In this document: positions 1 to 11,597 of the stretch, in pieces
Position numbering within the stretch: the stretch's first letter is position 1
Layout: every line of letters begins with the position of its first letter
DNA from: Lactarius indigo
Taxonomy: Eukaryota; Basidiomycota; Agaricomycetes; Russulales; Russulaceae
Reading direction: 5' to 3'
DNA: 64,000 nucleotides
Assembly (NCBI GenBank): GCA_025766275.1
Contig: JAFKAC010000002.1
Location: forward strand, 1,550,001 to 1,614,000
The notes under the pieces: generated by a model
Database searches by the model: none
What the model was told of the DNA's origin: nothing
What the model saw: only the letters and a program-made list of their open reading frames with translations
Position numbers and translations under genes: made by a program

Positions 1-835
1 CCTTCGCCACCAGGTGTTGTCTCCATCACAAGTAAGCCGAAAATGATGGAATTGTACGATATCTCAATTATGTCCCCCTGCGTGAGAGCAGTGAAATTAC
101 GCAGGGCCTGCTCCAAACTGAAATATACCAGCACTTAGAGGAGACTATAGAAGATATCGATAAGCGCTTACACGGCCTTCGGGTCCGAAATTTCGAGAAA
201 GTGGACATGCTGGGCTTGAAGTTTGACGAACTTGCCCTTCGAGAGTTCGGTGCCAGTGATGCGGACGGGATCACCCTCATTCAATCGCAAGGTCTTCATC
301 ATCCAATAAGGGAGGTGAACAACACCTTCCTCGGCGATAAATTCAAGGACGCCGGCGTGGGTGGAAGCGGCAGGGTTTTGTGGATTGCGGAGTTTGAACA
401 TCCACGGGGAATCAAGATCGAGAGAAGTGAGGTGGGCGAGAGCAGATGGTGGCAAGATGACTAGCTCGAGGGGTAAGAGAGAGCGAAGCAAGGATCGATC
501 GAAGGGGAGACGCACTCTTGCCTCCATAACTCAAGTTCTCTCGTTCGCGACCGGGAAGCATCGCGACACTATACGCCTTCAGATACTCGTCATAAGAGCT
601 CGGGTTTGCTCTTTGACCCCTCGGAAAACCATATCCCCCTCCAAGGCCCCTAACCAATTGTGTCAGTCACATTCCTGCATGCATTCGAATAGCCATCGCG
701 TACTGAGCTAATTGGGCAAACAAGCCTGCAGGGCCGCCTGGAGCAATATCATCGTCCTCTGCAAACTAGCAGGGAGGTGGAAAAGGATATGAGAGGAAAT
801 TGCATAGCGATGAGAACGATACTCACGAAATCCAT
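1..835 (-). CDS. UFD1: UFD1, ubiquitin fusion degradation protein 1 (C-terminal part lies off the window)
   Basis: UFD1 works with Npl4 and the Cdc48/p97 ATPase to extract ubiquitylated proteins for proteasomal degradation. The gene reads leftward and runs off base 1. The ATG is at 835 and the first exon is only 9 nt (MDF). Recognisable family sequence includes AYSVAMLPGRERENLSYGGK, then ILPPSALAHL, GVLEFIAEEG and LPYWMM, then DPKAVLEQALRNF and QGDIIEISYN, which is the N-terminal double-psi-barrel ubiquitin-binding fold. Four introns are inferred: about 774-826, 650-703, about 473-528 and about 135-171. All join in phase. The intron ending at 650 has a good branch site (TGACTGAC). The 141-bp spacer to the CCT4 ATG suggests a shared divergent promoter. 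The part seen has no frame break. Confidence 0.9.
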
Positions 836-976
836 TGCAATTGTGGCAGTTTGGTTGCAAGCTGTCTCTGGTGCAGCGTGAATGGGCAATTACGCGTTCA
901 TCCACGTGACCATCAGAAGGCGCCGCCTAACAGCATCCGGGCCGGTGAAACCGTGCAAGTCCCTCGACCCGTCCCA
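836..976. promoter_or_regulatory. shared divergent promoter between UFD1 and CCT4
   Basis: Only 141 bp separate the two divergent start codons, so both promoters and 5' leaders must fit here or overlap the genes. I see no convincing TATA box. The sequence is mixed and not strongly AT-rich. Co-regulation of the two proteostasis genes is an inference from the arrangement. Confidence 0.5.
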
Positions 977-3049
977 ATGGCTTCAGCAGCAGCAGCAGCT
1001 CCCAGAGCACCTATCCCATCTACCTCTGGCTCAAACAAGACATTCAATGACAAGGTGTGTCCGTGTTTTGGTATCGATGCGAGATATTTTTTCTAAAGAC
1101 GAGCAGGGAAAGCCAATGGAAGTTCGTTTGTCCAACCTGGTCGCTGCAAAAGGTGTCGTATCTCAAACCAGAAGGGGTCATATATCCTAAGTGTTACTTG
1201 TAGCGATCAGCGATGCTGTGCGGACATCACTGGGTCCTCGTGGGATGGACAAGATGGTTAGTTGAAAGCACCTTCAGCACGATTTTTCTTGCATCTCCCT
1301 TACTACTATCTCCCTAGATCCAAACATCGAAGGGAGAGGTCGTCGTAACAAACGATGGCGCGACCATTCTGAAAAGCATTCAGGCTCTACATCCTGCCTC
1401 CAAAATGGCGAGCCATTCCGTGCCCTAGAAATTTGCGATCTGTTGACACTGATTTGCATCTGGGCAGCTCGTCGACTTATCTGCGGCACAGGATGTCGAA
1501 GCGGGCGATGGTACAACATCCGTCGTCGTCCTCGCCGGTAGCCTACTAGGTGCGGCCGAGAAAATGCTTCAAAAGGGCATTCATCCGACGATCATCGCCG
1601 AGTCTTTCTTGAGGGCGTCGACAAAGGCCGTCGAATTCCTCACGGAGATCGCGACGCCCATTGACCTGAATGACCGAACGACTCTATTGAGGGCAGCTAG
1701 CACGTCTTTGAACTCAAAGGCGCGTTCTGAGTTGTGCGATCCCCCAGCATTTCTGACAGAAGTGCGTTAGATCGTCTCTCAATATTCGTCTATCCTAGCA
1801 CCCATCGCCGTTGATGCCGTGACCCGCCTTGTCACGCCTACTTCCGAGAACGTGGATTTACGCGATATCCGCATCGTCAAGAAGGTCGGCGGTACAATAG
1901 AAGACACCGAACTCATCGACGGCGTCGTGCTCAACCAGAACGTCGTCGTTGCAGCCGGTGGCCCGACAAGAATCGAGAAAGCGAAGATTGGACTTATCCA
2001 GTTTCACCTCAGTGCGCCCAAGCCTGATGTTGGTTTATCTTTTCTTTCTCGAGACGACACGGATGTTGATGATGAGGGTTGTAGATGGACAACACAGTCG
2101 TCATCAACGATTACCGACAAATGGATAAGGTCATCAAGGAAGGGCGCACCTATCTGCTGAACATCTGCAAAAAGATCAAAAAGAGCGGCTGCAACGTTCT
2201 GCTCATCCAAAAGTCCATCCTACGCGACGCGGTCGACGACACATCGCTCACCTTCCTCAAGCGCCTCAATATTCTTGCCGTCAAGGACGTAGAACGCGAC
2301 TGAGATTGATTTTCTCACGAAGAGTCTCGGATGTAAACCCTGTCGCAGACATCGAGGCATTCACGGAAGACAAACTCGGATATGCGGATCTCGTAGAGGA
2401 GACCAACAACGACGGGACGAAAGTCGTCAAAATCACAGGCGTGAAGAACAGGGGGCGCACGGTGAGCATCCTCGCGATGAGCAGCAACCAGCTCGTGCTC
2501 GACGAGTGCGAGCGTTCCATCCACGACGCGCTCTGCGTCGTGCGCTGTCTGGTCAAGAAGCGGTACGCCAAACTTTAGTCTCTCTCTCTTAAGCCAAGCT
2601 CACGTTCGTCCCACCCCAAAAAGTGCGCTGATCGGCGGCGGCGGTGCACCAGAGATCCACGTATCACGCATGCTGTCGCAATATGCGCAGGGCCTTACCG
2701 GCATGGAGGCATACTGCTTCCAAGCATACGCCGACGCCCTCGAGGTCATTCCGACGACGCTCGCCGAGAACGCAGGGCTCAACCCTATCGCGATCGTCAC
2801 TGAGCTGCGCAACCGCCACGCGCTTGGCGAGCGCAATGCCGGTATCAACGTGCGCAAGGTGCGGCACCTTTTCCTCCTCTTTTTTGGCTAGCGTGCTGAA
2901 CGGCGGGGTTTTCCTTTCAGGGACAAATCTCGAATATCCTTGAGGAGGATGTCGTGCAGCCGTTGTTGGTCTCGACGAGCGCGATCGAGCTCTCGACAGA
3001 GACGGTGACGCTTCTCTTGAAGATTGATGACTATGTGCAGGCGAGGTAG
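977..3049 (+). CDS. CCT4: CCT4, delta subunit of the cytosolic chaperonin TRiC/CCT
   Basis: CCT4 is one of eight subunits of the ATP-driven ring chaperonin that folds actin and tubulin. In order the exons give [31 protein letters not shown], the ATP-binding GDGTTS, LLQ-type [71 protein letters not shown] and [20 protein letters not shown], ending in [11 protein letters not shown]. Two introns (1408-1467 and 1720-1770) appear to use GC donors. Two single extra T bases, at 2301 and 2341, break the frame around [20 protein letters not shown]. Removing both restores conserved sequence. The junction of exons 1 and 2 (about 1055-1098) is also off by one with the obvious sites. The gene is essential in fungi, so these breaks are more likely sequence errors than pseudogenisation. 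Confidence 0.9.
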
Positions 3050-3352
3050 AAGTTAACCATGTTGTACGTGCATACATAAGACGCGAAAATCATTCCATTC
3101 TATCAACGCAAAGAGCACCAGAGCCAGGATAGCGATCGAGCCCATCTTTTACCCACTACGCCTAAAAACCCATGAGTGTGTGCCTCCAAAATAGCGGCGG
3201 TCTCTATGGTGCAACAAGGTCACAAAAAGTTCACGGAAACCGTAACGCTACAGTACAAGCGACAAGTCAAATACACGAGATACCGAACAGACAGCTATGA
3301 CATAAATACACGCGAAACATCCCCTCTCCTACTTCCGTAGGGTTCTCACTTT

Positions 3353-5915
3353 TCACCCCCAGCGCCGCAACGCACCGGCCGCCGCCGTCTTCAGGCGTGA
3401 TTCTTTGTCGGTCTCGGCTGCGCTGTCGAGGAGCGGCCGCAGCTCCGCTTTTAGCTTGACCACCTCCGGCACGCGTTCTGCGCCGACGCCGCCTTCGCGG
3501 CCGACCTGGCCGAGCAACACACACGCATTAGCGCGCACTTCCTCCGGCACGTTCGCACCGCGGCCCTTGAGGAGGTACGCGAGCGTGTCGACAGCACGCC
3601 CAGGCGCGGTCATGGGCGAACTGATCTCGCTCTCCGCGGCGGAGACGGGGGCCGAGCCACCGGGCGCGTCTTGCGGCAATGGCGTCGTGATTGCGTCGAG
3701 CACGACGTTCGCTGCAAAGAAGAAGTGAGTGAGTGGTGGGGAGGAGTGAGGACTCGACGTACGAGAGGTCAGACTGAGGAGCGTGAGAGCGACGATCCCT
3801 TCGTTGATGAGGATCGGGTACTTTTTGCTGCGCCCGACGAGCCGCGCAAGCGCGAGCGCGACGGGGAGCGCGTCGACGACGCCCATCGCGGCGCGGCGCT
3901 GCTCGTCGTCGGGGGTGTCTTCATGCCAGAGGGTGCGGATCACGTTCACGAGAACGCGCGTGCCCTCACTTTTGACCGCCGTCGTGTCGGAGCGCTCGAC
4001 GAGCGTAAGGATCTGGTGCAGCCCCGTCGACTGCGCGTCTCGTCCCGCAGCCGGCAGCGTCAGGCCATAGCAGTTCTTGGCTGGGTTTTCATTTCAGATT
4101 TTTTTTTTCTTTTCCATTAGGGTCGCAGAACTCACCATCGCTGCTGCATAGATGTTTCACAACCCCGATGGCGTTGACCTGCACCATTTCGGCGATGTCT
4201 GCGCTCGGTTGGAAAATGTTCGAGTCGACGAGTCGCTCAACGATGCCGGCCTCGCTGAGAGGGGCGCGAGCGGGCGCTGCGTATGCGAGATGTTTGAGCA
4301 GACCAATGAGGCCGTGTTTGACTTTGATGTCCGTCTCGGGTCGTAGCAGCGCAGCAATATCGGGGGCAAGGCTGATGGGAGGGCTTGTGAGAGTGAGAGA
4401 GCGCGCACCTACAACGGACATTTAAACTACTTCCTCTCCAGGGGAGCTGTTGCGTAAGGACGCACCGTGTCGCAAAAGATTCCCCAGGGTCAACGTGGCA
4501 CAGACCAAGAGGTCGTCGCGATTGTTCTCCTTTAGATCCTTGTGTTTTTGATCCACCGCACCATCTGCGCGACGAGCGCTCCGCCAGGGTGCTCCTGGTC
4601 CGAGTCGTCCCACAGCACGTCAACATTTTTCTCTTCGCCCGCGATCTCGACGACCGCCTTGATAAGCGCGGCCTTGCAAAAGTCAAAGGAGCGCTCGCGC
4701 TGTGCGCTGTCGCTCGGTAGATCTTTCCAGAGCGGGTGGTAGTCGCCGCGGTCGATGAACTCGAGAATCTCAGCCAGGCAGCGCACACCGCCATGCTCGT
4801 CCGGGAAGGTCAGGCCGCGGGCGAGCGAGAGCCGCACGTCTTCATCAGTCGAGCGCGAGTGCTTCGAGGAGCGAGCACGACTCCTCGAACGCCTCGAAGT
4901 CGGCGGACACGAGGGCACGCCGGAGCGGGGTTGCCTGGTCGAAGGCAGGCACGGGCGTCTGAAAAGGCGGAACAAAGGAGCGGATGGGTGCGACAAGCTG
5001 CGGAAGGATATCTGGCCCGAAGGTGGCCGGCGCTGTGTGATGAGAATTAATTTTTTGAGTAGAGGATCTTTCGACGTTGCGCGACGCACCGTTATCCTTG
5101 AGCTCTCCAGTCGCACGCCATGCCCAAGAAGAAAGACCGCTGCGTAGCTGCCACGACTCCTCAAATTCTCCGGGTGGGATGCGCGGTTGAGGGCTCCTTG
5201 CCCACGCGCCTGTAGGATATATCGCCACCGCTAGACGGAGGATCGTGGTGGGTGCCTCGGAGGTATTGAGAACGGCTTTACGGGTTCTTTATCATGGCCA
5301 CGCCATCAGCATCGGTACTAGGGAGTGATCGAGGCAAGGCCTGGCGCACGCACCATATCCCAGGCTCGCGTTTAACAACACGCCAATAGCCGTTCTGACG
5401 ACTCTTAGGTGGGCCACGGAGAGCGGGAGAAAATCGGTCGGCTTATCGGAGGGGATAAGGTCGGTGTAGCGCCCAAGTAAGCTGACGAGAGCGGTGAGGA
5501 ACCCTGACTCGAGAAGGTGTTCCCTGTTCTCATCTACGGAGGGCGTTAGAAACTAGCTGAGGGTGGAGATGCCGTGTCGCACCGTGATCTACGCAAATAT
5601 TGGCACCGACGCGAAGGGTCTCATATAAAGCAGGGAGGTGGGAGGCATCAGGGACACGCAGGCAACGCAAGGCGTCTTTGATGATCGCGGTGAGGACCGC
5701 AGGGAGTTGTGTTGCACCCAATGCCGTCTGAGTATCGCCTGGAATGCTAGCTCTGAGAGAGTCAACGCCAAAGAAGAAAAGCGCGCACTGTTCTTCACCC
5801 GCAGCGAATTTGCCAAGGCCTGGGCCGTGGCTTCAAGCCTATTCCAATCAGCATCAGACTGCCGCGTTTGTCCCGCGAGCTCAGTAGCGAGGGCGATAAT
5901 GTTGGGATCGGCCAT
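3353..5915 (-). CDS. RAP1GDS1/SmgGDS-like armadillo-repeat protein
   Basis: This reads as an armadillo-repeat protein of the Rap1 GTPase-GDP dissociation stimulator type, which binds small GTPases. The ATG is at 5915 (MADPNIIALATELAGQTRQ) and the stop at 3353. Helical repeats run throughout, for example ALGATQLPAVLTAIIKDALRC, ENREHLLESGFLTALVSLLG, KAALIKAVVEIAGEEKNVD, DIKVKHGLIGLLKHLAYAAP and IAEMVQVNAIGVVKHL. The C-terminus is ANACVLLGQVGREGG...LKTAAAGALRRWG. I infer about eight introns with gtgaag, gtgcga and gtgcgt-type donors, and those I checked join in phase. The gene is convergent with CCT4 (304 bp between stops). The family assignment comes from the repeat pattern and overall resemblance, and the GTPase partner cannot be told. 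Confidence 0.7.
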
Positions 5916-6673
5916 CGTTGAGAACTTTTAGCTAGGACGCAGTAGATGCGCAGTAGACGGACGCTCCGCGTAAGAGGGAAAGTACAAAAGGGATTGATTC
6001 GACCAGGCACTACCGTGACCGTCCACATGCCAATACATTCCCTTCTTATCCGATGAAAACTTGAATACGCCATCGCGCGCGCTCCGTGTCAATATATATT
6101 ATACTGATTGGGTCGACCCTGGCAACCGACTGCCCAACAACTTCCAACCGACCACCGTTCAGATATTGGATTCGCAACACACGGCTTCAAGTTTCAACAA
6201 CGAGGACGGGGTGTTGGGGATCTCCCTCGTAGTGCGATCGCGTAATGTGAGCTAAATATGGGTATTCCCTTGGTAGAAATGTTTACCGGTTACCCTTAAC
6301 TAGTTCTTGAAAGCAAGCCCCTCGAGTACTGCCTGAGCTTGAGTACGTGATGCCTCGATGGTGTGATAGCCTCAGGTTCGATGTGCCCCGAAATCATCGC
6401 TGAAGGTAAGGTAATAGCTGTACCCTTTCGAGCCCCCTTCGTATCAAGTGCAGATCGGGAACACGGGTAGACATTTTCATTGACCCGATCGATGATGTCA
6501 TGCTACACTTAGTGGCACGTTCAACGACACGGCGATTCCAAGCGGCAGAGTTTCCATTGGGCGAGTCTGCATCATCCGCGACCAGCTATGGTAGACAGTA
6601 TTCCCTTTCCCGGTGCTTCGACCAAAGCTTCGATTCGAATTTAAAGGCGAATGTCCCTTTGTAAACCCCCACC
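5916..6673. other. intergenic region upstream of P450 copy A; no gene seen
   Basis: I see no supported coding region here. From about 6535 to 6673 the sequence resembles 16805-16962 upstream of P450 copy B (both contain a ccagctatgg segment followed by diverged promoter sequence). This marks the left limit of the 3.2-kb duplication. Confidence 0.4.
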
Positions 6674-8607
6674 ATGACTCTCCATGACCTCACCCCTCTC
6701 GGCCATCCCACCATCTCGCTTGATACTTTTCTGACGCTCACTCCTGCTCTACTTTTGGGCTTTGTTGTCCTTCTTGCTGTCCATTACGCCAGGAGCCCAT
6801 GGCACAGTGTTTCTTCCGGGCCAAGAGGTCTTCCTATTATCGGGCATGCTCACCTATTCAGTGATAAGTCCTGGATGTTCAGACAGGACTGCAGACAACG
6901 CTTTGGTGGGTCAGGTCTTTTTTTCCCAATAGGTCTCGTGACCGGAGGCACCGCAGGAGACATGATGTACTTGAATGCCTTTGGCCAGCCTATCCTCATT
7001 TTACAAAGTCTCAAGCCCGCGTTCGAACTCCTCGACAAGCGTGCGAACATTTCTTCTGATCGCCCTCGCTACATTGTTGCCAATGAAATCCTCTGCGGTG
7101 GCTTGTTCACATGCCTCTATGATATACGGAGACTTGTCGGTGCCCTCTTTCTCCACAAGAGTCGGGGTTCACATACTTACCCACAGATGGCGTCGCACTC
7201 GCCGCGCCGCACACGAAGGGCTCACCTAAAGTGGCAGTCCGCGAATATCACCCGATTCTCCGCAAAGAGGCCACTCTCCTTTCTTCCGCAATCCTAGACG
7301 ACCAAGGTGCCCTCGAAAAGCACTTTCAGCGTTTTGCGGCCTCTGCGATCATGTCCATCTTGTATGACTACCCCACACTTGAGAATAATGACGACGATAC
7401 CCTCAAGCGAATCCATACGTTCATTGGCCGCTTGTCCAAGGCCGCGGCCCCTGGGGCATATCTCGTCGAGTTGCTCCCTTGGATGATGCACATCCCAGAG
7501 AGGTGCGCGTTCACACACTTGTCGCGCCTTTCTCACAGACGATTCAACGGCTAGGTCCTCAGGTTCGCGAAGTGGAAACGAGAAGGAAGGAAGCACTTTA
7601 GGGATCATTCAAACATGTTCGATGCACTCCTGAATGCCGTGCGCGGTGACGTTGTGGGTGAAACAAATATTCGAGTTGATGGACCCGATACTCATATTCG
7701 GGCCTGCAAAAGTCTAAAGGGTCCGAGAGACCAAGTATGAGTGCAACCCTCATAAAGAATTCCAACCGAAACGGTCTCTCCAATCAGGAAATGGCTTGGC
7801 TAATTGGAACACTTTAGTGCGTATCGTTTGCAACATTAACCTCACGTCGTTGTTCACAGACTCGCTCACCAAGTACTGCTGGTGCAGAAACGACCTCTAC
7901 TGCCTTGACTTGGTGGGCGCTTGCCATGGTTACTCGCCCCGAAACACAAAAGCGTGCACAAGCGGAGCTCGATGCCATCGTCGGGCGCGCGCGTCCCCCA
8001 ACTTTCTCGGATATTCCCGAACTGCATTATATACAGGCCATAGTCAAAGAAACTCTCCGCTGGCGTCCTTCCCTCCCACTTGGCATTCCCCATAACACCA
8101 GTGAGGACACCTGGTATGACGGCGTGTTCATTCCCAAAGGGACCATGTGCATCGCGAATCTTTGGCAATGCCACCACGACCCCGCATTCTACTGGTGACG
8201 ACGCTGCCAAGTTCAACCCCGAGAGGTTCCTGGACGCTCAAGGCAGGTTACTTTCGGGGCCCACAGAGACGCGCGAAGATGGGCACAGGCACTTATGGTT
8301 TTGGCAGGCGTGCCTGCGTGGGGAAACACTGTTGCCAATGATTCGCTCTTCATCAGTATAGCCACGGTGCTATGGGCCTGCGAATCTCGAGCGTGTCCGC
8401 GACGAAAATGGGAAGGAGGTCACTCCCGATACAGAAACATATGTGGATGCCGGAATAGGTCGTGTAAGCTGCAGATCTCTCTTTGCTACACGTGGAAGAT
8501 TGATTCGCGCTTTGAAGCCGGCCGCTCAGGTACTGGTTCGATGTCACCCCTCGGTTCCCTGAGGCGTGTTCGATACTTTCAGAGGAGAGCGAGTTGCTCA
8601 AAGCGTG
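6674..8607 (+). pseudogene. cytochrome P450, copy A, broken
   Basis: This is a paralogue of the intact P450 at 16963-18913, with the same exon layout. It starts MTLHDLTPLGHP and keeps the N-terminal membrane segment (TPALLLGFVVLLAVHYA), but the proline hinge is SSGP instead of PPGP. Exon 4 has a nonsense codon, TAG at 7552-7554, where copy B has TAT. Extra T bases at 8193, 8330 and 8379 shift the frame just before and through the haem-binding loop, so FGRRACVGKH is not read through. Two more small indels lie near 8290 and 8455. The GAETTST I-helix and the ETLRWRPS K-helix are still legible. The three T insertions share a pattern seen elsewhere in the window and may be sequence errors. The nonsense codon and degraded hinge argue for real decay. 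Confidence 0.75.
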
Positions 8608-9001
8608 AAGTGATACCTAAGAATAGACTGCACGTGATTTGTACGATACTATCCAGGCCTTAGACTTTGGCTATGGAGTTGATTGTTCTAATACGTATTC
8701 GTGAATAGATGTCGCACTTGCAACCGATTTGTTTCATTGTCGCTACCTTTACGACATTGGCAGCCACGCGTTAGAGAAAGTATTTTTAGGGACCGCGGTT
8801 CGACAGATTTGCCCATTTCGACTCGTGCTTTGGAGGAACGCCATCAAGAGCAAACACGAGTGGGGTCCGAGAACTCTGGTTAGATGCCCTGGTCCAACCC
8901 TTAAATACCTTAGCAAAATACCTCGCGACTTGACATATTGACATGTGGCGTTAAGACCAGTTTCGCCTTCGCCTAGGTTGTCGGATGGGGTGAAGCACAG
9001 G
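8608..9001. repeat. 3' flank of P450 copy A, homologous to the copy B flank
   Basis: There is no gene here. About 8800-8960 matches about 19190-19380 with scattered differences (shared segment around tttggaggaacgcc), showing that the duplication continues without a gap between the P450 and APC15-like genes. Confidence 0.5.
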
Positions 9002-9668
9002 CTACTCATCAAGCACACCCGCGTCGATGTCGTCTACGTCGTCGAGGTCCTCCGTCTCAGCGGTCGTATTGGCCAGATCGTCATCCATGTCTTCTATCTC
9101 GGCATCGAGATCCATGCCCCCGTCTTCGTCTTCTTCGCCCTCATCTTCGCCATCGGCGGTGCCATCGACGTCACCGTCACCGTCGCCTTCACCGTCGTCG
9201 GTCGGCGATTCTGGGTGCGACGAGCGCGCCGACTCGTCTACCTCGGAGCCTTCATCGGCCTGTGGAGATGACCGTCACGACACACAAAAGTGAGGAGCAC
9301 CGAGAATTGGGAATGAGCTACGCACGTCAGTTCTTCTCTTCGTGCTTGCGTCAACATCTTCCCGATCGGCACCAGGAAGCCGTACCCTCTATTTTTCACT
9401 TCGAGCGTCTAACGGCCATGCCGCCGGTCAAAAAAAATAAGACGTCAACAAAGAAAAAGATAATCGCCGCACGCACGTTGTCTTCGAGTTCGGCTTCCTC
9501 CTCGCTCAGGTCAGTCCATCTCTTGTACAAAGTCACGTCGTAAGATGAGACGGCCCATAGGGACGCCCCGGAACTGTAAGGGGCGTCGGGTACGGCTGGT
9601 GCGCCCGCGGCATGAGGGTCGGAAATAGCGGTGGGCGAGGGAGGACCGTTGGGAGTCGCCACGGACAT
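9002..9668 (-). CDS. APC15-like anaphase-promoting complex subunit, copy A
   Basis: APC15 is a small acidic subunit of the anaphase-promoting complex that helps turn over the mitotic checkpoint complex. The ATG is at 9668 (MSVATPNGPPSP) and the stop at 9002. Exon 1 has YKRWTDLSEEEAELEDN. Exon 2 has GFLVPIGKMLTQ, resembling the VPIGK motif of human APC15. Exon 3 is a long acidic tail (ADEGSEVDE, MDLDAEIEDMDDDLAN, DDVDDIDAGVLDE). The three exons can be joined in frame with donors gtgcgg and gtagct. However, exon 2 has two more bases than copy B and reads ARREEL where copy B keeps the more family-like HEEKND. It therefore may not be fully intact, but it is the better preserved copy. The identification rests on a short motif plus the acidic tail. 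Confidence 0.5.
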
Positions 9669-10248
9669 GACTGGCAAATGCGCTGAAACGAGCTCGGGCT
9701 GGGAAAGCGCGTTCTCCTTAGGATGACAGAAATTGACGCCAGTCTGCCAGAGCGGACCGGTGCCCGACTCCTGCTCTGTTGTTGTCAAGCTCAATATCTT
9801 TCTCTCCACACCTCGACGGTGCAATACATATACAACCTCTCTAAAATTTTGTTTTTTTATTCGGTTGGGTTACTTGTGTGAGCCATCTTGTAAATTTTGG
9901 TGTACATAACTTGAGTGGGTGTATCAGAACGCACGGTAGTACCTAAAATCCCCATGATCCCGCAACTGATCTCCAGATTTTATACCATCGAACTGAGGGG
10001 TCTCTCTGATCTTTGGGAGTTGTGTTTAAATAGTATAATTCTAATGGGATATTGCAAAATTTACAGAGAACGGGGGACTATTTGTGTCTGAAATTTTAAA
10101 TTCCCATCTGGGTGTTTTCATCCCATTGGACGTGATAGTAGACCTACCAATACGAAAACAGCTATAAATCACACGAAAAAACCGAAGTTATGAGTCTTAG
10201 ATATACAATACGAGCTAAAAAGAACAAAAAGAACAGTGCTAGAGTCAT
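9669..10248. other. gap between the APC15-like gene and the MBOAT gene
   Basis: The first 70-80 bp still resemble the APC15-OTU intergenic region of copy B (shared gctcgggc..gggaa..gcgc pattern). The rest, from about 9840, is AT-rich and holds no open frame or family I recognise. No OTU gene follows copy A. Confidence 0.4.
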
Positions 10249-11597
10249 CTAAAATCGTAGTGCAGATTCATTCAGTCTCCCCAGATCCACATCCCATCGA
10301 TCCACCACTACGTTTAATAGACTGAAGACGGCATCGACGGGCGGCTTCCCTGGGCGAAGTCGAGCCGGGAGGAATTGGGTCGCCAACATGCCATGCCGGC
10401 CCCATGTATCAATCATAGGTGCACCCCACACAAGGATCCACAACATCGTCCATAACCAACCCAAAACGCCCCCCACGCGCATGCCCGTTGACTTTTTGAA
10501 CGCGACCTCCGAGGCGAGGCCCACGCCCATTAGGATGAAGAACCCCCCGGAGCTGATGAACTCGGACCCGTACCCGATCCCCCACACGGCATAGTTGTGC
10601 ATAACCGCTGATACGGCGAATGCGCCGATGACCGCGCCTGTTTTCCCAAGGACCGCGGTGCCTGGACGTACACCATAGATGACGAAGAGGTGGCGGAATA
10701 GTTGGTGCCAGCGGGTGCTCCAGAACTCGTGGAGAGAGGTTGCGAGCCATGGGCGGTTCGAAATGGGCGGCCAGTGCGAGGCGGGTTGGCGGCAGACGAC
10801 TCGCCCGATTATTGCCGCCAAATGATATATCCCGTCGATTAGCGAGTACGTGAATACACCGCCACAGATACCGGCGACGGCCGCTGACGCCATACGGGGA
10901 ATAAGGCTGAGGTTCGGGTCGAAGATAGATCCACCGCTGGGGCCACTGACGACGGCGGGGCAAACACGCTGTATGAGATACAGTGAGGTGTCGGCTACGG
11001 AGATTCTGAGAAGGAACGAGGCGAAAAGCGAGGGAATAGAAGGGGGTGCAGTTTTCCACTGGGGAGACGGTTGTGGTGACCACGACCACCCGATTCCTCG
11101 TAAATTGAAAAAAAGATCGAATCCGTCGAGGAGGACGCTTGAGATGGACAAGGGCTTCAAGTTTTTCGAGAATTTAGGGGGATCTTGATCCTTTATGAGC
11201 TCGTACTTCCTTAATGGCTCCTTGATGAGAAACGTCCATTCGAACGTCTGCAATGCCATGATAAACATTCCCACCTACGCCTATATTTCAGCAAATGTGT
11301 TCACAATAACACGATGGTGAACAGCGACCGCACCGCGAATGCGCCGTTCCAGAATTTGAAGTTGTCGGCATTCTGGAATCCGAGAGATCGTGCCAACCAC
11401 TCTGCGAAGTCCACGTTTGCGACACACCACCAGGTTAGCCATAGAAAGATGGGCTGTAACGAAACCCTAAAGAGGAACGTGTTTGGGAGGATGGCAAGCA
11501 TCCCCAGTGCATAGTAGATCAGGAAATGGGGAATGAGGGTAGTAATCGTCTCTGGACGACGAAGAGAGAGGTCGGGCCCGAGAAGGAAATCAACCAT
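10249..11597 (-). CDS. membrane-bound O-acyltransferase, wax-synthase type
   Basis: This is a predicted multipass membrane acyltransferase that would transfer a fatty acyl group to an alcohol or related acceptor in the ER. Two exons (11334-11597 and 10249-11274) join in phase across a 59-nt intron (11275-11333) to give 429 aa. The family signature is HEFWSTRWHQLFRHLFVIY near residues 290-310, followed by hydrophobic segments and the conserved SAVMHNYAVWGIGYG, where the histidine is the expected catalytic residue. The first in-frame ATG is at 11597 (MVDFLLGPDLSL). Upstream codons are open back to about 11648, so a short 5' exon is possible. There is no frame break. The substrate cannot be told. 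Confidence 0.8.

Noticed and set aside
650..670. A possible 21-nt intron in UFD1 (gtgactgacacaattggttag).
   Set aside because: The same acceptor pairs in phase with an earlier donor (gtacgc) to give an ordinary 54-nt intron (650-703) with a TGACTGAC branch site in the expected place, so an ultra-short intron is not needed.
9027..9293. A serine/proline-rich plus-strand frame (many SSS and SPSPSP).
   Set aside because: It is the antisense reading of the acidic GAC/GAT-rich tail of the APC15-like gene.
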